Notes: a model not told the origin generated them from the letters alone. A stretch of DNA of 64,000 nucleotides from Phytoactinopolyspora halotolerans (GCF_010550675.1 NZ_JAAGOA010000019.1:62001-126000); one strand, 5' to 3'; shown: positions 44,059-52,356, counted from the stretch's first letter. Numbers and translations: made by a program.

Positions 44059-44947
44059 AGCTGTAGACCTCGAGCTCGATGATGCGTGAGTACGCGTGGT
44101 CGTTGGCGTCGTGGGCGACGATGCGAACGGCTTCGGCGAGCTGGGGCTCGAAGGTCGACGTCGCGACGCCGTCGACGTTGCCGCGGACCTCGTCGACCAT
44201 GTGCCACGTACCGTCCACCAGGAGCTCCACGTCCCAGTCGCGCAACCCGTAGGCTGACGCCGGGTAGCGTTCGGAGTCGAGTGTGTACAACTTCACCTCG
44301 CCGACGTCGGCCGGCTCGCCCAGCGTCACCTGGTAGGTGTCCGGGAAGCGCCTGGACGTGCCGTCATTCCAGCCGGTCTCTCGGCTGGGCCACAGGTCGG
44401 AGTCGGTCACGCCGTCCACCGCCCCGCACGTGCCGGGAAAGGTCCCGTGGGTCGACGAAGCCGTGGAGCTCTCGCCGAGCGCGAGGTTGTCGCCGGGTCC
44501 CTTAGGCGGCAGCGGCAACACCCGAACCGGAACGGTGAGCCGGGATCGGCCCGCGGCGAGGTTGATGCTGTACCTGCCAGGCTCGGTGTCACGTGGTGTG
44601 GTCACGTTGACCTCGGCGGTGACGGTCACATCGGGGTCGTCGGCCGGCAACCACGATGAGAACACGTGCCGGTCGAGCTCGACCGGTGTCGTGGCATCCA
44701 GCGTCGTGTCCGCGTAGAGATCGTCGTCGCCGGTGTTCGTCATACCGACATCGAGCGAACCGGGCAGGCACGGCAGCCCGACGATCTCCAGCCGGCTGGG
44801 CGTGGCCGAGATCTCGACCGGCTGGTGCGCGCTCCGACCCGCCTCGGACCCTGGTTGTGCGGGAGCGCCGGTCGCCGCGCCCGCAACCAGTACGCCCAGT
44901 GCAACGAGGGAGAGGGCGACCACAGGTGTGCGACGAGGGGTGTGCAT
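44051..44947 (-). CDS. Secreted F5/8 type C (discoidin) domain protein
   Basis: 298 aa with a Sec signal peptide (MHTPRRTPVVALSLVALGVL, then Ala-rich cleavage region). An Ig-like beta domain (about 45-150, ending SINLAAGRSRLTVPVRVLPL) is followed by a discoidin/galactose-binding domain: NLALGESSTASSTHGTF, GAVDGVTDSDLW, TYQVTLGEPADVGEVKLYTL and AVRIVAHDANDHAYSRIIEL. It probably binds a surface or environmental glycan; no catalytic domain is attached. The stop codon is in the palindromic repeat. Confidence 0.85.
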   Translation of the reverse strand: MHTPRRTPVVALSLVALGVLVAGAATGAPAQPGSEAGRSAHQPVEISATPSRLEIVGLPCLPGSLDVGMTNTGDDDLYADTTLDATTPVELDRHVFSSWLPADDPDVTVTAEVNVTTPRDTEPGRYSINLAAGRSRLTVPVRVLPLPPKGPGDNLALGESSTASSTHGTFPGTCGAVDGVTDSDLWPSRETGWNDGTSRRFPDTYQVTLGEPADVGEVKLYTLDSERYPASAYGLRDWDVELLVDGTWHMVDEVRGNVDGVATSTFEPQLAEAVRIVAHDANDHAYSRIIELEVYSSP

Positions 44948-45038
44948 ACGTCAACCTCCGAGGAGTATGTGCAGGGGCAGTTGGGCGGGCGGTGTTGGGG
45001 GTGGGGAGGTGTTGGCGGGCTGAGGAATCGTCGAGGTC

Positions 45039-45524
45039 TCAGGTCGTGTGGATGGTGGGGTCGCCGTCCTCGACGACGAGCCGTGCACGCGTGCTGACCG
45101 TCCCGTCTGGCTCGGTGACCTTGTCCGCCACCCGATAGTCCGCGGTCCATTGCTGCGGCGTGACCTCGCAACGAACGTAGCCGCGTTGGAAGTTGTGATA
45201 CTTGATGTGCGGGTTCTCGGCGAGGAGTATGCGTCCGGTCTCGTCGTGGTCCATGCCGTCCCGGCCGGAGGAGATGGACGTGCCGACGAACTCCGTGCCC
45301 ACGTTCGGCGAAGCATCGTCGTCGTAGTCGGGCCGCAGCTCAGAGGCCACGCTGCGGTGCAGGTCGCCTGCGATGCTCACGAGGTTGCGTACGCCTCGTT
45401 CACGCGCAGCGTCCAGAATCCGCTCCCGCGAGGCCGTGTAGCCGTCCCAGGTGTCCATCGGGACCACGGTCTCTGAGCCCTCGCGGACGTCGAGTTGCGC
45501 GATGGCGGTCTGGTGGGCCAGCAC
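45039..45524 (-). pseudogene. 3' fragment of a PhoD-like alkaline phosphatase gene
   Basis: The frame encodes only the last 160 residues or so of a PhoD-type phosphatase/phosphodiesterase: DTWDGYTASRERILDAARER, NLVSIAGDLHRSVASEL (metal-ligand Asp and His), GTEFVGTSISSGRDG, HIKYHNFQRGYVRCEV and WTADYRVADKV. Family members have about 500 residues and a Tat signal. Upstream the frame stays open to about 45590 without a good start, then ends in a stop just before a palindromic repeat (45626-45684). The 5' two thirds are gone, so it is very likely not functional. Confidence 0.75.
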
Positions 45525-45625
45525 CCTGACGGAGAGATGCGGTGAGCGTGGCGACGAGTCATGGGCATAGGCAACCAGTCACGACCAACATCAACAGGGC
45601 GAAAGAATGAAGAGTCGGAAAACGT

Positions 45626-45684
45626 CCCCATGATCATGAGCACTTTCCGTTCGCATAGCACGGAAAGTGTTCATGATCATGGGG
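45626..45684. repeat. Family B palindromic repeat, copy 4
   Basis: Arms ATGATCATGAGCACTTTCCG at 45630-45649 and 45661-45680 pair with one mismatch; loop TTCGCATAGCA. CCCC/GGGG flanks at 45626-45629 and 45681-45684 extend the stem to 24 bp. No stop codon is embedded here; it lies at the broken end of the PhoD fragment. Confidence 0.92.
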
Positions 45685-45696
45685 CAGGGCGGGGAG

Positions 45697-45705
45697 TTAT
45701 CCACA
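45697..45705 (+). promoter_or_regulatory. TTATCCACA site upstream of the second AbiEi/DUF559-type gene
   Basis: Identical to the site at 8582-8590 and at nearly the same distance (52 nt against 50 nt) from the start of a paralogous gene. It equals the E. coli DnaA-box consensus. Confidence 0.45.
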
Positions 45706-45757
45706 TTCGCGGCCGGGTGGTTCCCCCGGAGGGTCGGGATCGATCAGGATCGCGTAC

Positions 45758-46750
45758 GTGGACGATCACCAACTGCCCGCCGCGCTTGTCGATGTGATCG
45801 CGCGCCAAATGGGCCTCGTCTCGCGGCGGCAGCTCGTCGATCACGGCGTCGGGGAGGAGCTGGCACGGGCCCGGGTGCGCGCGGGCCGATGGCAGCGGAT
45901 CCATCGCGGTGTGTACGCCGTGTTCAGCGGTCCGCTGACTCGCGCCGCGCAGATTTGGGCGGCGCTGCTTCGGGCCGGCGACGGTGCGGTGGCCAGCCAT
46001 CAGACCGCCGCCGAACTCGACGGGCTGCTGTCCGACGTCGACGACCGGATCCACGTGACGGTCGAGGCCACCCGCCGCGTGCGGGGCAAGATCGACGGCG
46101 TGGTGGTGCACTACGCGCATCGACTGCCCGATACCCGCCACCCTTCGAAGGATCCGCCGCGCACGCGGATCGACGACACCGTCCTCGACCTCGTCGACGT
46201 GTCGCACAGCCCGCGAGCCGTCGCCGGTTACGTCACGCAGGCGTGTCAGAACCGGCTGACGACGCCGCTGCACCTGGCCGATGCCCTGGGCCGGCGGAAG
46301 AAGATCAAATGGCGGCCGATGCTCGAGGCGATGCTGCTGGATGTGGCCGAGGGAGCGCAGTCCCCGCTGGAGCTGAAGTACCTGTGGTCGGTGGAGCGGG
46401 CGCACGGCCTGCCCCGGGGCAGCCGGCAATGCCGCAGGTCGTTCACCCGGGTGATCTGGATCGACGTCCTGTACGAGGAGTTCGGCGTGGTCGTTGAGCT
46501 GGACGGTCGGGTGGGCCATGACGGAGACGGCCAGTTTCGCGACCGCCGTCGCGACAACCGCTCCACCACGCACGGGTTGTGGACGCTGCGCTACGGCCAT
46601 GCCGAGACGTTCGGCACTCCGTGCGACGTCGCAGCGGAGGTCGTGGACCTCTTGCGCCGGCAGGGCTGGCGAGGGACGCCCACGCCGTGTTCCCCCGACT
46701 GCCCGCTCCCCACCCCGTCCCCGTCCCGGTCCCGGTCCCGGTCCCGATGA
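45758..46750 (+). CDS. AbiEi-like N-terminal domain plus DUF559 nuclease-fold protein (paralog)
   Basis: 330 aa, same architecture as the gene at 8641 but low identity. Winged-helix-like N-terminus (ARQMGLVSRRQLVDHGVGEE, GRWQRIHRGVYAVFSG), middle SHQTAAELDGL and DTVLDLVDVSH, and a C-terminal DUF559/Vsr-like domain VIWIDVLYEEFGVVVELDGR with RDRRRDNRSTTHGLWTLRYG. The Asp and Glu-x-Asp of a PD-(D/E)XK site are kept. Role unknown. The end is a Ser-Arg repeat read from a C-rich tract and stops inside the palindromic repeat, so the natural C-terminus was probably changed by the repeat. Confidence 0.75.
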   Translation: MDDHQLPAALVDVIARQMGLVSRRQLVDHGVGEELARARVRAGRWQRIHRGVYAVFSGPLTRAAQIWAALLRAGDGAVASHQTAAELDGLLSDVDDRIHVTVEATRRVRGKIDGVVVHYAHRLPDTRHPSKDPPRTRIDDTVLDLVDVSHSPRAVAGYVTQACQNRLTTPLHLADALGRRKKIKWRPMLEAMLLDVAEGAQSPLELKYLWSVERAHGLPRGSRQCRRSFTRVIWIDVLYEEFGVVVELDGRVGHDGDGQFRDRRRDNRSTTHGLWTLRYGHAETFGTPCDVAAEVVDLLRRQGWRGTPTPCSPDCPLPTPSPSRSRSRSR

Positions 46751-46797
46751 TCATGAACACTACCCGTGCTATGTGAACGGTTAGTGTTCATGATCAT
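46747..46797. repeat. Family B palindromic repeat, copy 5
   Basis: Arms at 46747-46766 (ATGATCATGAACACTACCCG) and 46778-46797 with one mismatch; loop TGCTATGTGAA, the inverted orientation as in copy 2. It includes the stop codon of the upstream gene (46748-46750). Downstream is a strongly G-rich run (46798-46835). Confidence 0.92.
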
Positions 46798-46848
46798 GGG
46801 AAGGGGCGGGGCCGGGAAGGGGCCGGGGGGAGGTGGCGTGAGGCGGGG

Positions 46849-47784
46849 TTAGCCTTTCAGGCCGGTGAGGGCGATGCCGCGCACGAAGTACTTCTGCGCG
46901 ACGAAGAACACCAGCACGATCGGGAGGATGTTCAGCACACCCATCCCCATCAGCAGATGCACCTCGGACGCCTCGTCGGTCTTGTAGAACTGCATGCCGA
47001 CCGCCATCGTGAGCTTCTCCGGCGATGTCAACAGGATGAACGGCGCGAAGAAGTCGTTCCACGTGCCCAGGAACGCGAAGACGGCGACGGTCGCGATCGC
47101 CGGCTTGCACAGCGGCACCAGGATCAGCCACAACGTCCGCCAGGAGCCGGCGCCGTCCAGCTTCGCCGCCTCGTCGAGCTCCCGCGGCAGCGTCATCATG
47201 AACTGCCGGAGCAGGAAGATGCCGAACGCGCCGCCACTGAACGCGGCCTCGCCCAGGAACGGCGGCACGACGAACGGCAGCAGCGTGTCCAGCCAGCCCC
47301 AGTCCCGGAACATCACGAACAGCGGAACGATCGTGATGTGGATCGGCAGCATCATCGTCGCCAGCAGCACGATGAACAGCACCCGCCGGCCCGGGAACTC
47401 GAACCGTGCGAACCCGTACGCGATCAGGATGCTGACGAAGGTGCCGACCACCACCTGCGTCCCGGTGATGATGACGGAGTTCAGCAACCAGTCCCAGATC
47501 AGCGAGTTCTCGAACAGCTCCGCATAGTTCACCCACGCCACCGGGTCCGGGACGATCTGCTGGGCGAAGATGTTCTCCCGCAGGGTCAGCGACGTCATGA
47601 CCATCCAGAAGAACGGGTACGCATACAGCAGGCTCAGCCCGACGAGCAGCACCCAGACGACGAGCCGCCCCAGCCGCCTGCGTGGCCGGCCGGATCCTCG
47701 CTCCGCGGTGGCGGCATCGTGCCGGGCCGATCGGCGACGCGCGCCGGAGCGTCGGCGGGAACGCTGGTTGGTGAGAAGTGCCAT
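46849..47784 (-). CDS. ABC sugar transporter permease, MalG type
   Basis: Inner-membrane subunit of a carbohydrate uptake ABC transporter, 311 aa, six spans after an Arg-rich cytoplasmic N-terminus. The EAA loop that contacts the ATPase is ELDEAAKLDGAGSWRTLWLI. NSVIITGTQVVVGTFVSILI and LPIHITIVPLFVMFRDWGWL are typical MalG segments. ATG 47784 is used. It is the last gene of the minus-strand operon with the second permease, the binding protein and sialidase; no ATPase gene is present, so a shared MsmK-type ATPase elsewhere is expected. Confidence 0.93.
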   Translation of the reverse strand: MALLTNQRSRRRSGARRRSARHDAATAERGSGRPRRRLGRLVVWVLLVGLSLLYAYPFFWMVMTSLTLRENIFAQQIVPDPVAWVNYAELFENSLIWDWLLNSVIITGTQVVVGTFVSILIAYGFARFEFPGRRVLFIVLLATMMLPIHITIVPLFVMFRDWGWLDTLLPFVVPPFLGEAAFSGGAFGIFLLRQFMMTLPRELDEAAKLDGAGSWRTLWLILVPLCKPAIATVAVFAFLGTWNDFFAPFILLTSPEKLTMAVGMQFYKTDEASEVHLLMGMGVLNILPIVLVFFVAQKYFVRGIALTGLKG

Positions 47785-47822
47785 TGGCGGTTGCCTTTCG
47801 CGGGGTAGTGGTTCCCGGACCG

Positions 47823-48773
47823 CTACCGGGTGACTTCGCCCTGGTAGAACACCCAGCGACGGGCCAGCCCGAACTGGATGAGCGTGAAGACGAGCATGAG
47901 CAGGAACAGCACCCACGCCATCGCGGACGCATAACCGAGCTGGAAGTACCGGAAGGCGTTGTTGTAGATGTGCAGCAGCACGAAGGTGGTGGCGTCGTTC
48001 GGTCCGCCGTTGGTCACGATCAGCGCGACGGTGAAGGTCTGGAAGCTGTTGATGATCCCCAGGATCAGCGTGAGGAAGATCGCCGGCGTGATCATCGGGA
48101 ACGTGACATGCCGGGTCCGCTGCACGCTGTTGGCGCCGTCGATCTCCGCCGCGTCGTACAGGTCCTGCGGGACCGACTGCAGCGCCGCGAGGTAGATGAT
48201 CATGTTCTGCCCGATGCCCCAGAAGCTCATCAGGATCAGCCCTGGCATCGCCCACGTCTCGGACGCGAACCAGTTCGGACCCCGGATGCCGAACAGTCCC
48301 AGCAGGTCGTTGAACGCGCCGTCCGGGCCCAGGATGTGAATCCACAACACGGCGGTGGCCACGCCGATCGTCACCGACGGCAGGTAGAACGCCACCCGGA
48401 AGATCGGCATGAACCGTACCCGCTGGTTGAGCAGGAGCGCGAGGAAGAACGCCAGGATCATCCCGCCGGGCACGCTGATGATCGTGTAGTAGGCCGTGTT
48501 CCACACGCTCTTCATGAACAGCGGATCGTCGGTGAACATCGACGTGTAGTTGTCCACGCCGACGAAGTTCTTCGCCCCGATGCCCTTCCAGTCCGTGAAG
48601 CTCAGATAGAACGAGTACGCGAACGGGTAGGCGGTGAAGATGAGCAGACCCGCGATCCACGGCGAGATGTAGAGCAGGCCGGTCCACCTGCGCAGTCGTG
48701 TCTTGACCGGTGCCCGCCGTGGGCCGCCGGTGCCGGTGCCACTGCCGCTACCGGTATCCACCGCCAGAGCCAT
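47823..48773 (-). CDS. ABC sugar transporter permease, MalF type
   Basis: 316 aa partner permease with six spans. Typical N-terminal span YISPWIAGLLIFTAYPFAYS and EAA loop DLYDAAEIDGANSVQRTRHV followed by FPMITPAIFLTLILGIINSF. ATG 48773 starts a Gly/Thr-rich cytoplasmic tail. It lies 38 bp before the second permease and 94 bp after the binding protein. Substrate is inferred as a sialic acid or related sugar from the sialidase and lyase genes around it. Confidence 0.93.
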   Translation of the reverse strand: MALAVDTGSGSGTGTGGPRRAPVKTRLRRWTGLLYISPWIAGLLIFTAYPFAYSFYLSFTDWKGIGAKNFVGVDNYTSMFTDDPLFMKSVWNTAYYTIISVPGGMILAFFLALLLNQRVRFMPIFRVAFYLPSVTIGVATAVLWIHILGPDGAFNDLLGLFGIRGPNWFASETWAMPGLILMSFWGIGQNMIIYLAALQSVPQDLYDAAEIDGANSVQRTRHVTFPMITPAIFLTLILGIINSFQTFTVALIVTNGGPNDATTFVLLHIYNNAFRYFQLGYASAMAWVLFLLMLVFTLIQFGLARRWVFYQGEVTR

Positions 48774-48867
48774 GATTGCCTTCCGTTCGGGTCTGTCCAG
48801 ATGCGTGCCGTCGCGGGCCGCCGACGAGCCGACGTGCGTCGACGTGCCGACGTGCGACGACGACGAG

Positions 48868-50193
48868 CTAGCGGCTTTGCAGGATCTTGTTGCCGCCGTC
48901 CACCATCGCGGTGATGGTGTCCTCGGGGCTGAGGTCTCCGTTCAGGCCTCGTTCGAACTGCTTGCGCACTTCCTGCATCCAGTTGAGGAATTGCGTGAAG
49001 TAGAGCGGGCCCGTCGATTGCTCGAGGTTGTCGAGCACAACCTGCATGTTCTCCGGCGGCGCGGACAGGTACGAGTCGCTCTCCTGGATCGACTGGAGCG
49101 TCGGCGTGGAGCCGCGATCCTCAGCGATCTGCCGCTGAACGCTCTCTCCGGAGAGGTGCAGCACCAGCTTGACCGCCTGCTCGTGGACGCCGCGTTCCTC
49201 GGCGAGACTGGTGACGACGTTGCCCTGGTCGTTCCAGAGCCCGTTGATCCGGCCGCTCGGTGCCTTCGGCGTCGGCATCAGGTCCCACTCGAACCGGTCG
49301 CCGATGTCGAGCAGATGCTCGCCGACCTGCCCGGAGTTGTGCAGCCGCATGCCGTAGTCGCCGGTGGCGAACGGGTTGGTCACGCCGCTGCGCTCCATCG
49401 CCTCGCTGGTGGACGGCGGCGGGGCCACTTGGTGGCGCTGCGTGAGCTCGATGGCCCAGGTGATCGCCTCCGCCCACCCCGGATCGGCGAACATCGTCTC
49501 GGTCAGATCCTCGCTGACCCAGTGCTGGTCGCTGTTGGCCAGGCCGAGTGCTCCCCAGGCGTTCATCATGTCCGAGACCGTCGTCAACCCGTAGATGTCC
49601 GGCGGCTCGGTGATCTGTTTGGCGGCCTCCAGGACGTCGTCCCAGGTCCAGCTGGCGTCCGGAGGCGGGACGTCCTTCTGCTCGAACAGGGTCTTGTTGT
49701 AGAACCAGACCGACTGTGTCAGCTGGAACGGCACGGCGTAGCGTTTGCCGTCCTGCTTGAAGATCTCGGGCACGTCCGGGCGCCAGACCGACTCGTCGAC
49801 GTTGAGTTTCTGCAGCGTGGCGGACATGTCGGCGATCAGTCCGGCCTCGATGTACTCCGCCGCCAGCACGCCTTCGAACAGGATGACGTCGGCGACCGTG
49901 CCACCGGAGAACTGGACCTGCAGCTTGTCGAAGTAGTCGCCGCCGATGGGCTCCAGCTTGACGCTGATGTCCGGGTTCTGCTCCTCGAACTCGGCGAGTG
50001 CGGCCTCCATGGTTTCGCCGCGGATGCCGGACGTCCAGTCGGTGGCGAATCGGATCTGCACCTTGCCGTCCGCCTGCGCCCCGCTCTCGCTGTCGTCGCC
50101 GCAACCGGCGACGGCGAGACCTGCGGCGGCGCCCGCGGTGGTGGCCAGGAACGAGCGACGGCTCATCCGTCGCGGTGTCCATAGATTGCTCAC
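48868..50193 (-). CDS. Tat-exported lipoprotein sugar-binding protein of the ABC transporter
   Basis: Extracellular solute-binding protein, family 1; 441 aa. The signal carries a twin-arginine motif SRRSFLATTAG and lipobox AVAGC (Cys31). The mature part shows the usual two-lobe pattern: FATDWTSGIRGETMEAALAE, NPDISVKLEPIGGDYFDKL, AVPFQLTQSVWFYNKTLFEQ, DASWTWDDVLEAAKQIT, GNVVTSLAEE. GTG 50193 is preferred because GAGGAG lies 8 nt upstream; GTG 50202 is only 1 nt from that site. Operon order sialidase-binding protein-permease-permease. Confidence 0.93.
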   Translation of the reverse strand: MSNLWTPRRMSRRSFLATTAGAAAGLAVAGCGDDSESGAQADGKVQIRFATDWTSGIRGETMEAALAEFEEQNPDISVKLEPIGGDYFDKLQVQFSGGTVADVILFEGVLAAEYIEAGLIADMSATLQKLNVDESVWRPDVPEIFKQDGKRYAVPFQLTQSVWFYNKTLFEQKDVPPPDASWTWDDVLEAAKQITEPPDIYGLTTVSDMMNAWGALGLANSDQHWVSEDLTETMFADPGWAEAITWAIELTQRHQVAPPPSTSEAMERSGVTNPFATGDYGMRLHNSGQVGEHLLDIGDRFEWDLMPTPKAPSGRINGLWNDQGNVVTSLAEERGVHEQAVKLVLHLSGESVQRQIAEDRGSTPTLQSIQESDSYLSAPPENMQVVLDNLEQSTGPLYFTQFLNWMQEVRKQFERGLNGDLSPEDTITAMVDGGNKILQSR

Positions 50194-50295
50194 TTGTGTC
50201 ACTCCTCGTCATCGTTGACAGGAAAGAAGGAGGGTGGGTTCGGCGCTGTCCTCAGGGACGCGGGAGCCGCACACCGGCCTGCCCCACCCGGTGTG

Positions 50296-52200
50296 TCAGC
50301 TGCGCACGCGGTCGAGCGGCAGGTGCAGGGCGAGACCGTGGCGCCCGACGGCGTCGCCGGCCGCCAGCCGGGCGATTTCGTCATCGGAGAGGGCACGGGT
50401 GTAGATGCGCACGTCGTCGATCGAGCCGCGGAACCGGTTGGCGCCGTCCACCCGCTGGCCGACGTGGATCCCGTGCGCGCCGAACTCCCTGCCGATGGTG
50501 ACCGACCCGTGCTCGGAGACGTCGCGCGCCGCGGCTTCGGCACCGTCCACGCACAGCGACAGCCGGCCACCGTCCCGCCGTAGCGCGACGTGGTGCCAGG
50601 ACCCGTCGTTGCGGGCGCCGGCGGCCGTGACCGAAGCACCCCAGTCGAGGTCGGAGCCGAGCAGCGCCCGCAGCCGGTTGTTCCCCGGCTCGGCGCGCAG
50701 CCACACCTGCGGAGTGGTGTTGCTGCCCATCCGGTAGGCCCAGATCAGCGCGTGGTTGCCGGACGGTGCCGTGTACCGGAACCAGATCGACCAGGTGAAG
50801 TCGTGGTTGTCCAGGTCGAGAGTGTCGGCGAACGGGATCTCGATCCGGTCGTCGGTTCCGTCCAGCTCCAGCGCCCGGCCGTGCCGGCCGTCGTCGCCGA
50901 CGACGGCGCCGCCGCGCACGTACGCCGTGTGCCCGAATCGCGACGCGTCCTCGGTGGTGGGCCCGGGCTCCGGCGGCTCCGGGATACCGGGCGGTTCGCC
51001 GTTGGGGGAGCGGAGGTACTCGTCGTCGAACCTGATCCAGCGGATCGACTCGTAGGCCCATCCCTCGCCCGCCTCATACAGCAGCCCGGTGAGCCGGTCG
51101 TCGATGCGGACCAGGTCCGAGTATCCGGCCGGGCCCCACCAGATGACCTTGCCCTCCTCCCAGGTCTGCCAGGTGTCGCCGTGGTCGTCGGACGCGCGGA
51201 TGGACATCACCTCGCGGGCGGCCGGGTGGGCGGGGGCGGAGAAGAGGAGCCGGCCGTCGAGGCTGAGCAGCGCGCCCTGCACCATCGGCATCGCGAGTTC
51301 GTGCTCGGTGGTGAACGGCGCGTCGAAGGTCTCGCCGCCGTCGCTGCTGAACGCCACGGCCCGGTTGCCGGGCTCCGGCGTCGAGCCGCCTTCGCGGGCG
51401 AGGTCGATGATGCGGCCGTCGGGGAGTTCGGCGATGGTGTTCTCACCGGGCCGCAGCGTGGTGTCCGGGTGTTCGGCGATGGCGCCGCGCTGCCAGGTGA
51501 GCCCGCCGTCGTCGCTGTAGGTGAGGACGACGCCGCCCGGCTGGCCGGGTCCGGTGCTGTAGTAGGACGGAACCACCAGCCGCCCGGCGTGTGCGCCGTG
51601 CTCGAGCTGGATGCCGTGGACCGGGCCGGTGCCGTACCACCATTCCCACTCGGGTTTGCTGACCTGGTCGGTGATCTGGACCGGGTCGGTCCATGTCACC
51701 CCGTCGTCCTCGCTGTGCTGCAGGTAGGGCAGCCGGATGTTCTCGTTGTCGCCCGGGTTGTAGGTGCTGAGCAGGGAGATCCGTCCGCTGGCGCGATCGA
51801 CGACAGGTGCGGGGTTGCCCCGGGTGTCACCGTTGCCGTCGATCAGGACCTGGAGCGGTCCCCAGGTCTGGCCGCCATCCGTCGAGCGGCGCATCACGAG
51901 GTCGATGTCACCGGCGTCGCCGCAGTTGTTCACGCGGCCCTCGGCGAAGGCCAGCAGGGTGCCGGCGTTGGTCCGGACGACGGCGGGAATGCGGAAACAC
52001 GAGTAGCCGTGGGTCTGCTCCTCGAAGAGCTTCTGTTCCTCGCTGAATCCGGGGGAGACCGACGTGGTCCGCAGCGCCGACGCCACGCGGGACGTGTCCG
52101 ACCCGGCGCGGATCAGGTCGCTGCCGAATGTGCACGCGCCGGCGGTGGTGGCGAGAAACGAGCGCCGCGAGATCCGGGGTGTGACGTGTGGGCGTGGCAT
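50296..52200 (-). CDS. Tat-exported sialidase (GH33) with C-terminal LamG-like domain
   Basis: 634 aa. A Tat signal (SRRSFLATTAGA, residues 11-22) sends it outside the cell. The sialidase propeller has the arginine motif FRIP at 69-72 and five Asp-box-like blades (STDGGQTW, SEDDGVTW, YSDDGGLTW, SSDGGETF, SDDHGDTW), plus AFAEGR with the Asp/Glu region. It should release terminal sialic acid from host or environmental glycans. Residues about 430-630 form a concanavalin-like LamG domain (LELDGTDDRIEIPFADTLDL, GSWHHVALRRDGG, FRGSIDDVRIYTRALSDDEI) for glycan binding. First gene of the operon; transcription seems controlled by the adjacent GntR. Confidence 0.92.
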   Translation of the reverse strand: MPRPHVTPRISRRSFLATTAGACTFGSDLIRAGSDTSRVASALRTTSVSPGFSEEQKLFEEQTHGYSCFRIPAVVRTNAGTLLAFAEGRVNNCGDAGDIDLVMRRSTDGGQTWGPLQVLIDGNGDTRGNPAPVVDRASGRISLLSTYNPGDNENIRLPYLQHSEDDGVTWTDPVQITDQVSKPEWEWWYGTGPVHGIQLEHGAHAGRLVVPSYYSTGPGQPGGVVLTYSDDGGLTWQRGAIAEHPDTTLRPGENTIAELPDGRIIDLAREGGSTPEPGNRAVAFSSDGGETFDAPFTTEHELAMPMVQGALLSLDGRLLFSAPAHPAAREVMSIRASDDHGDTWQTWEEGKVIWWGPAGYSDLVRIDDRLTGLLYEAGEGWAYESIRWIRFDDEYLRSPNGEPPGIPEPPEPGPTTEDASRFGHTAYVRGGAVVGDDGRHGRALELDGTDDRIEIPFADTLDLDNHDFTWSIWFRYTAPSGNHALIWAYRMGSNTTPQVWLRAEPGNNRLRALLGSDLDWGASVTAAGARNDGSWHHVALRRDGGRLSLCVDGAEAAARDVSEHGSVTIGREFGAHGIHVGQRVDGANRFRGSIDDVRIYTRALSDDEIARLAAGDAVGRHGLALHLPLDRVRS

Positions 52201-52356
52201 GGTCAGACTCCTCTCCGGCCGCTGTCACGTGTGGACGTGGACCGGTCGAGCGCGGTCCTGTCCGCCGCCACAGCGCCTTGTGGCCATCCCCGTACCTGAT
52301 GTGATTGCTGGATGAGGTCCAGTGCGACTTCGAGAAGCTTCTGACGTCTGGGCGAC

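Noticed and set aside
46849-48687. One 612-residue frame spanning both permease genes
   Set aside because: Only the part from 47784 down is protein-like (MalG type). The upstream part is an out-of-frame reading of the MalF-type gene, which has its own correct frame at 47823-48773.
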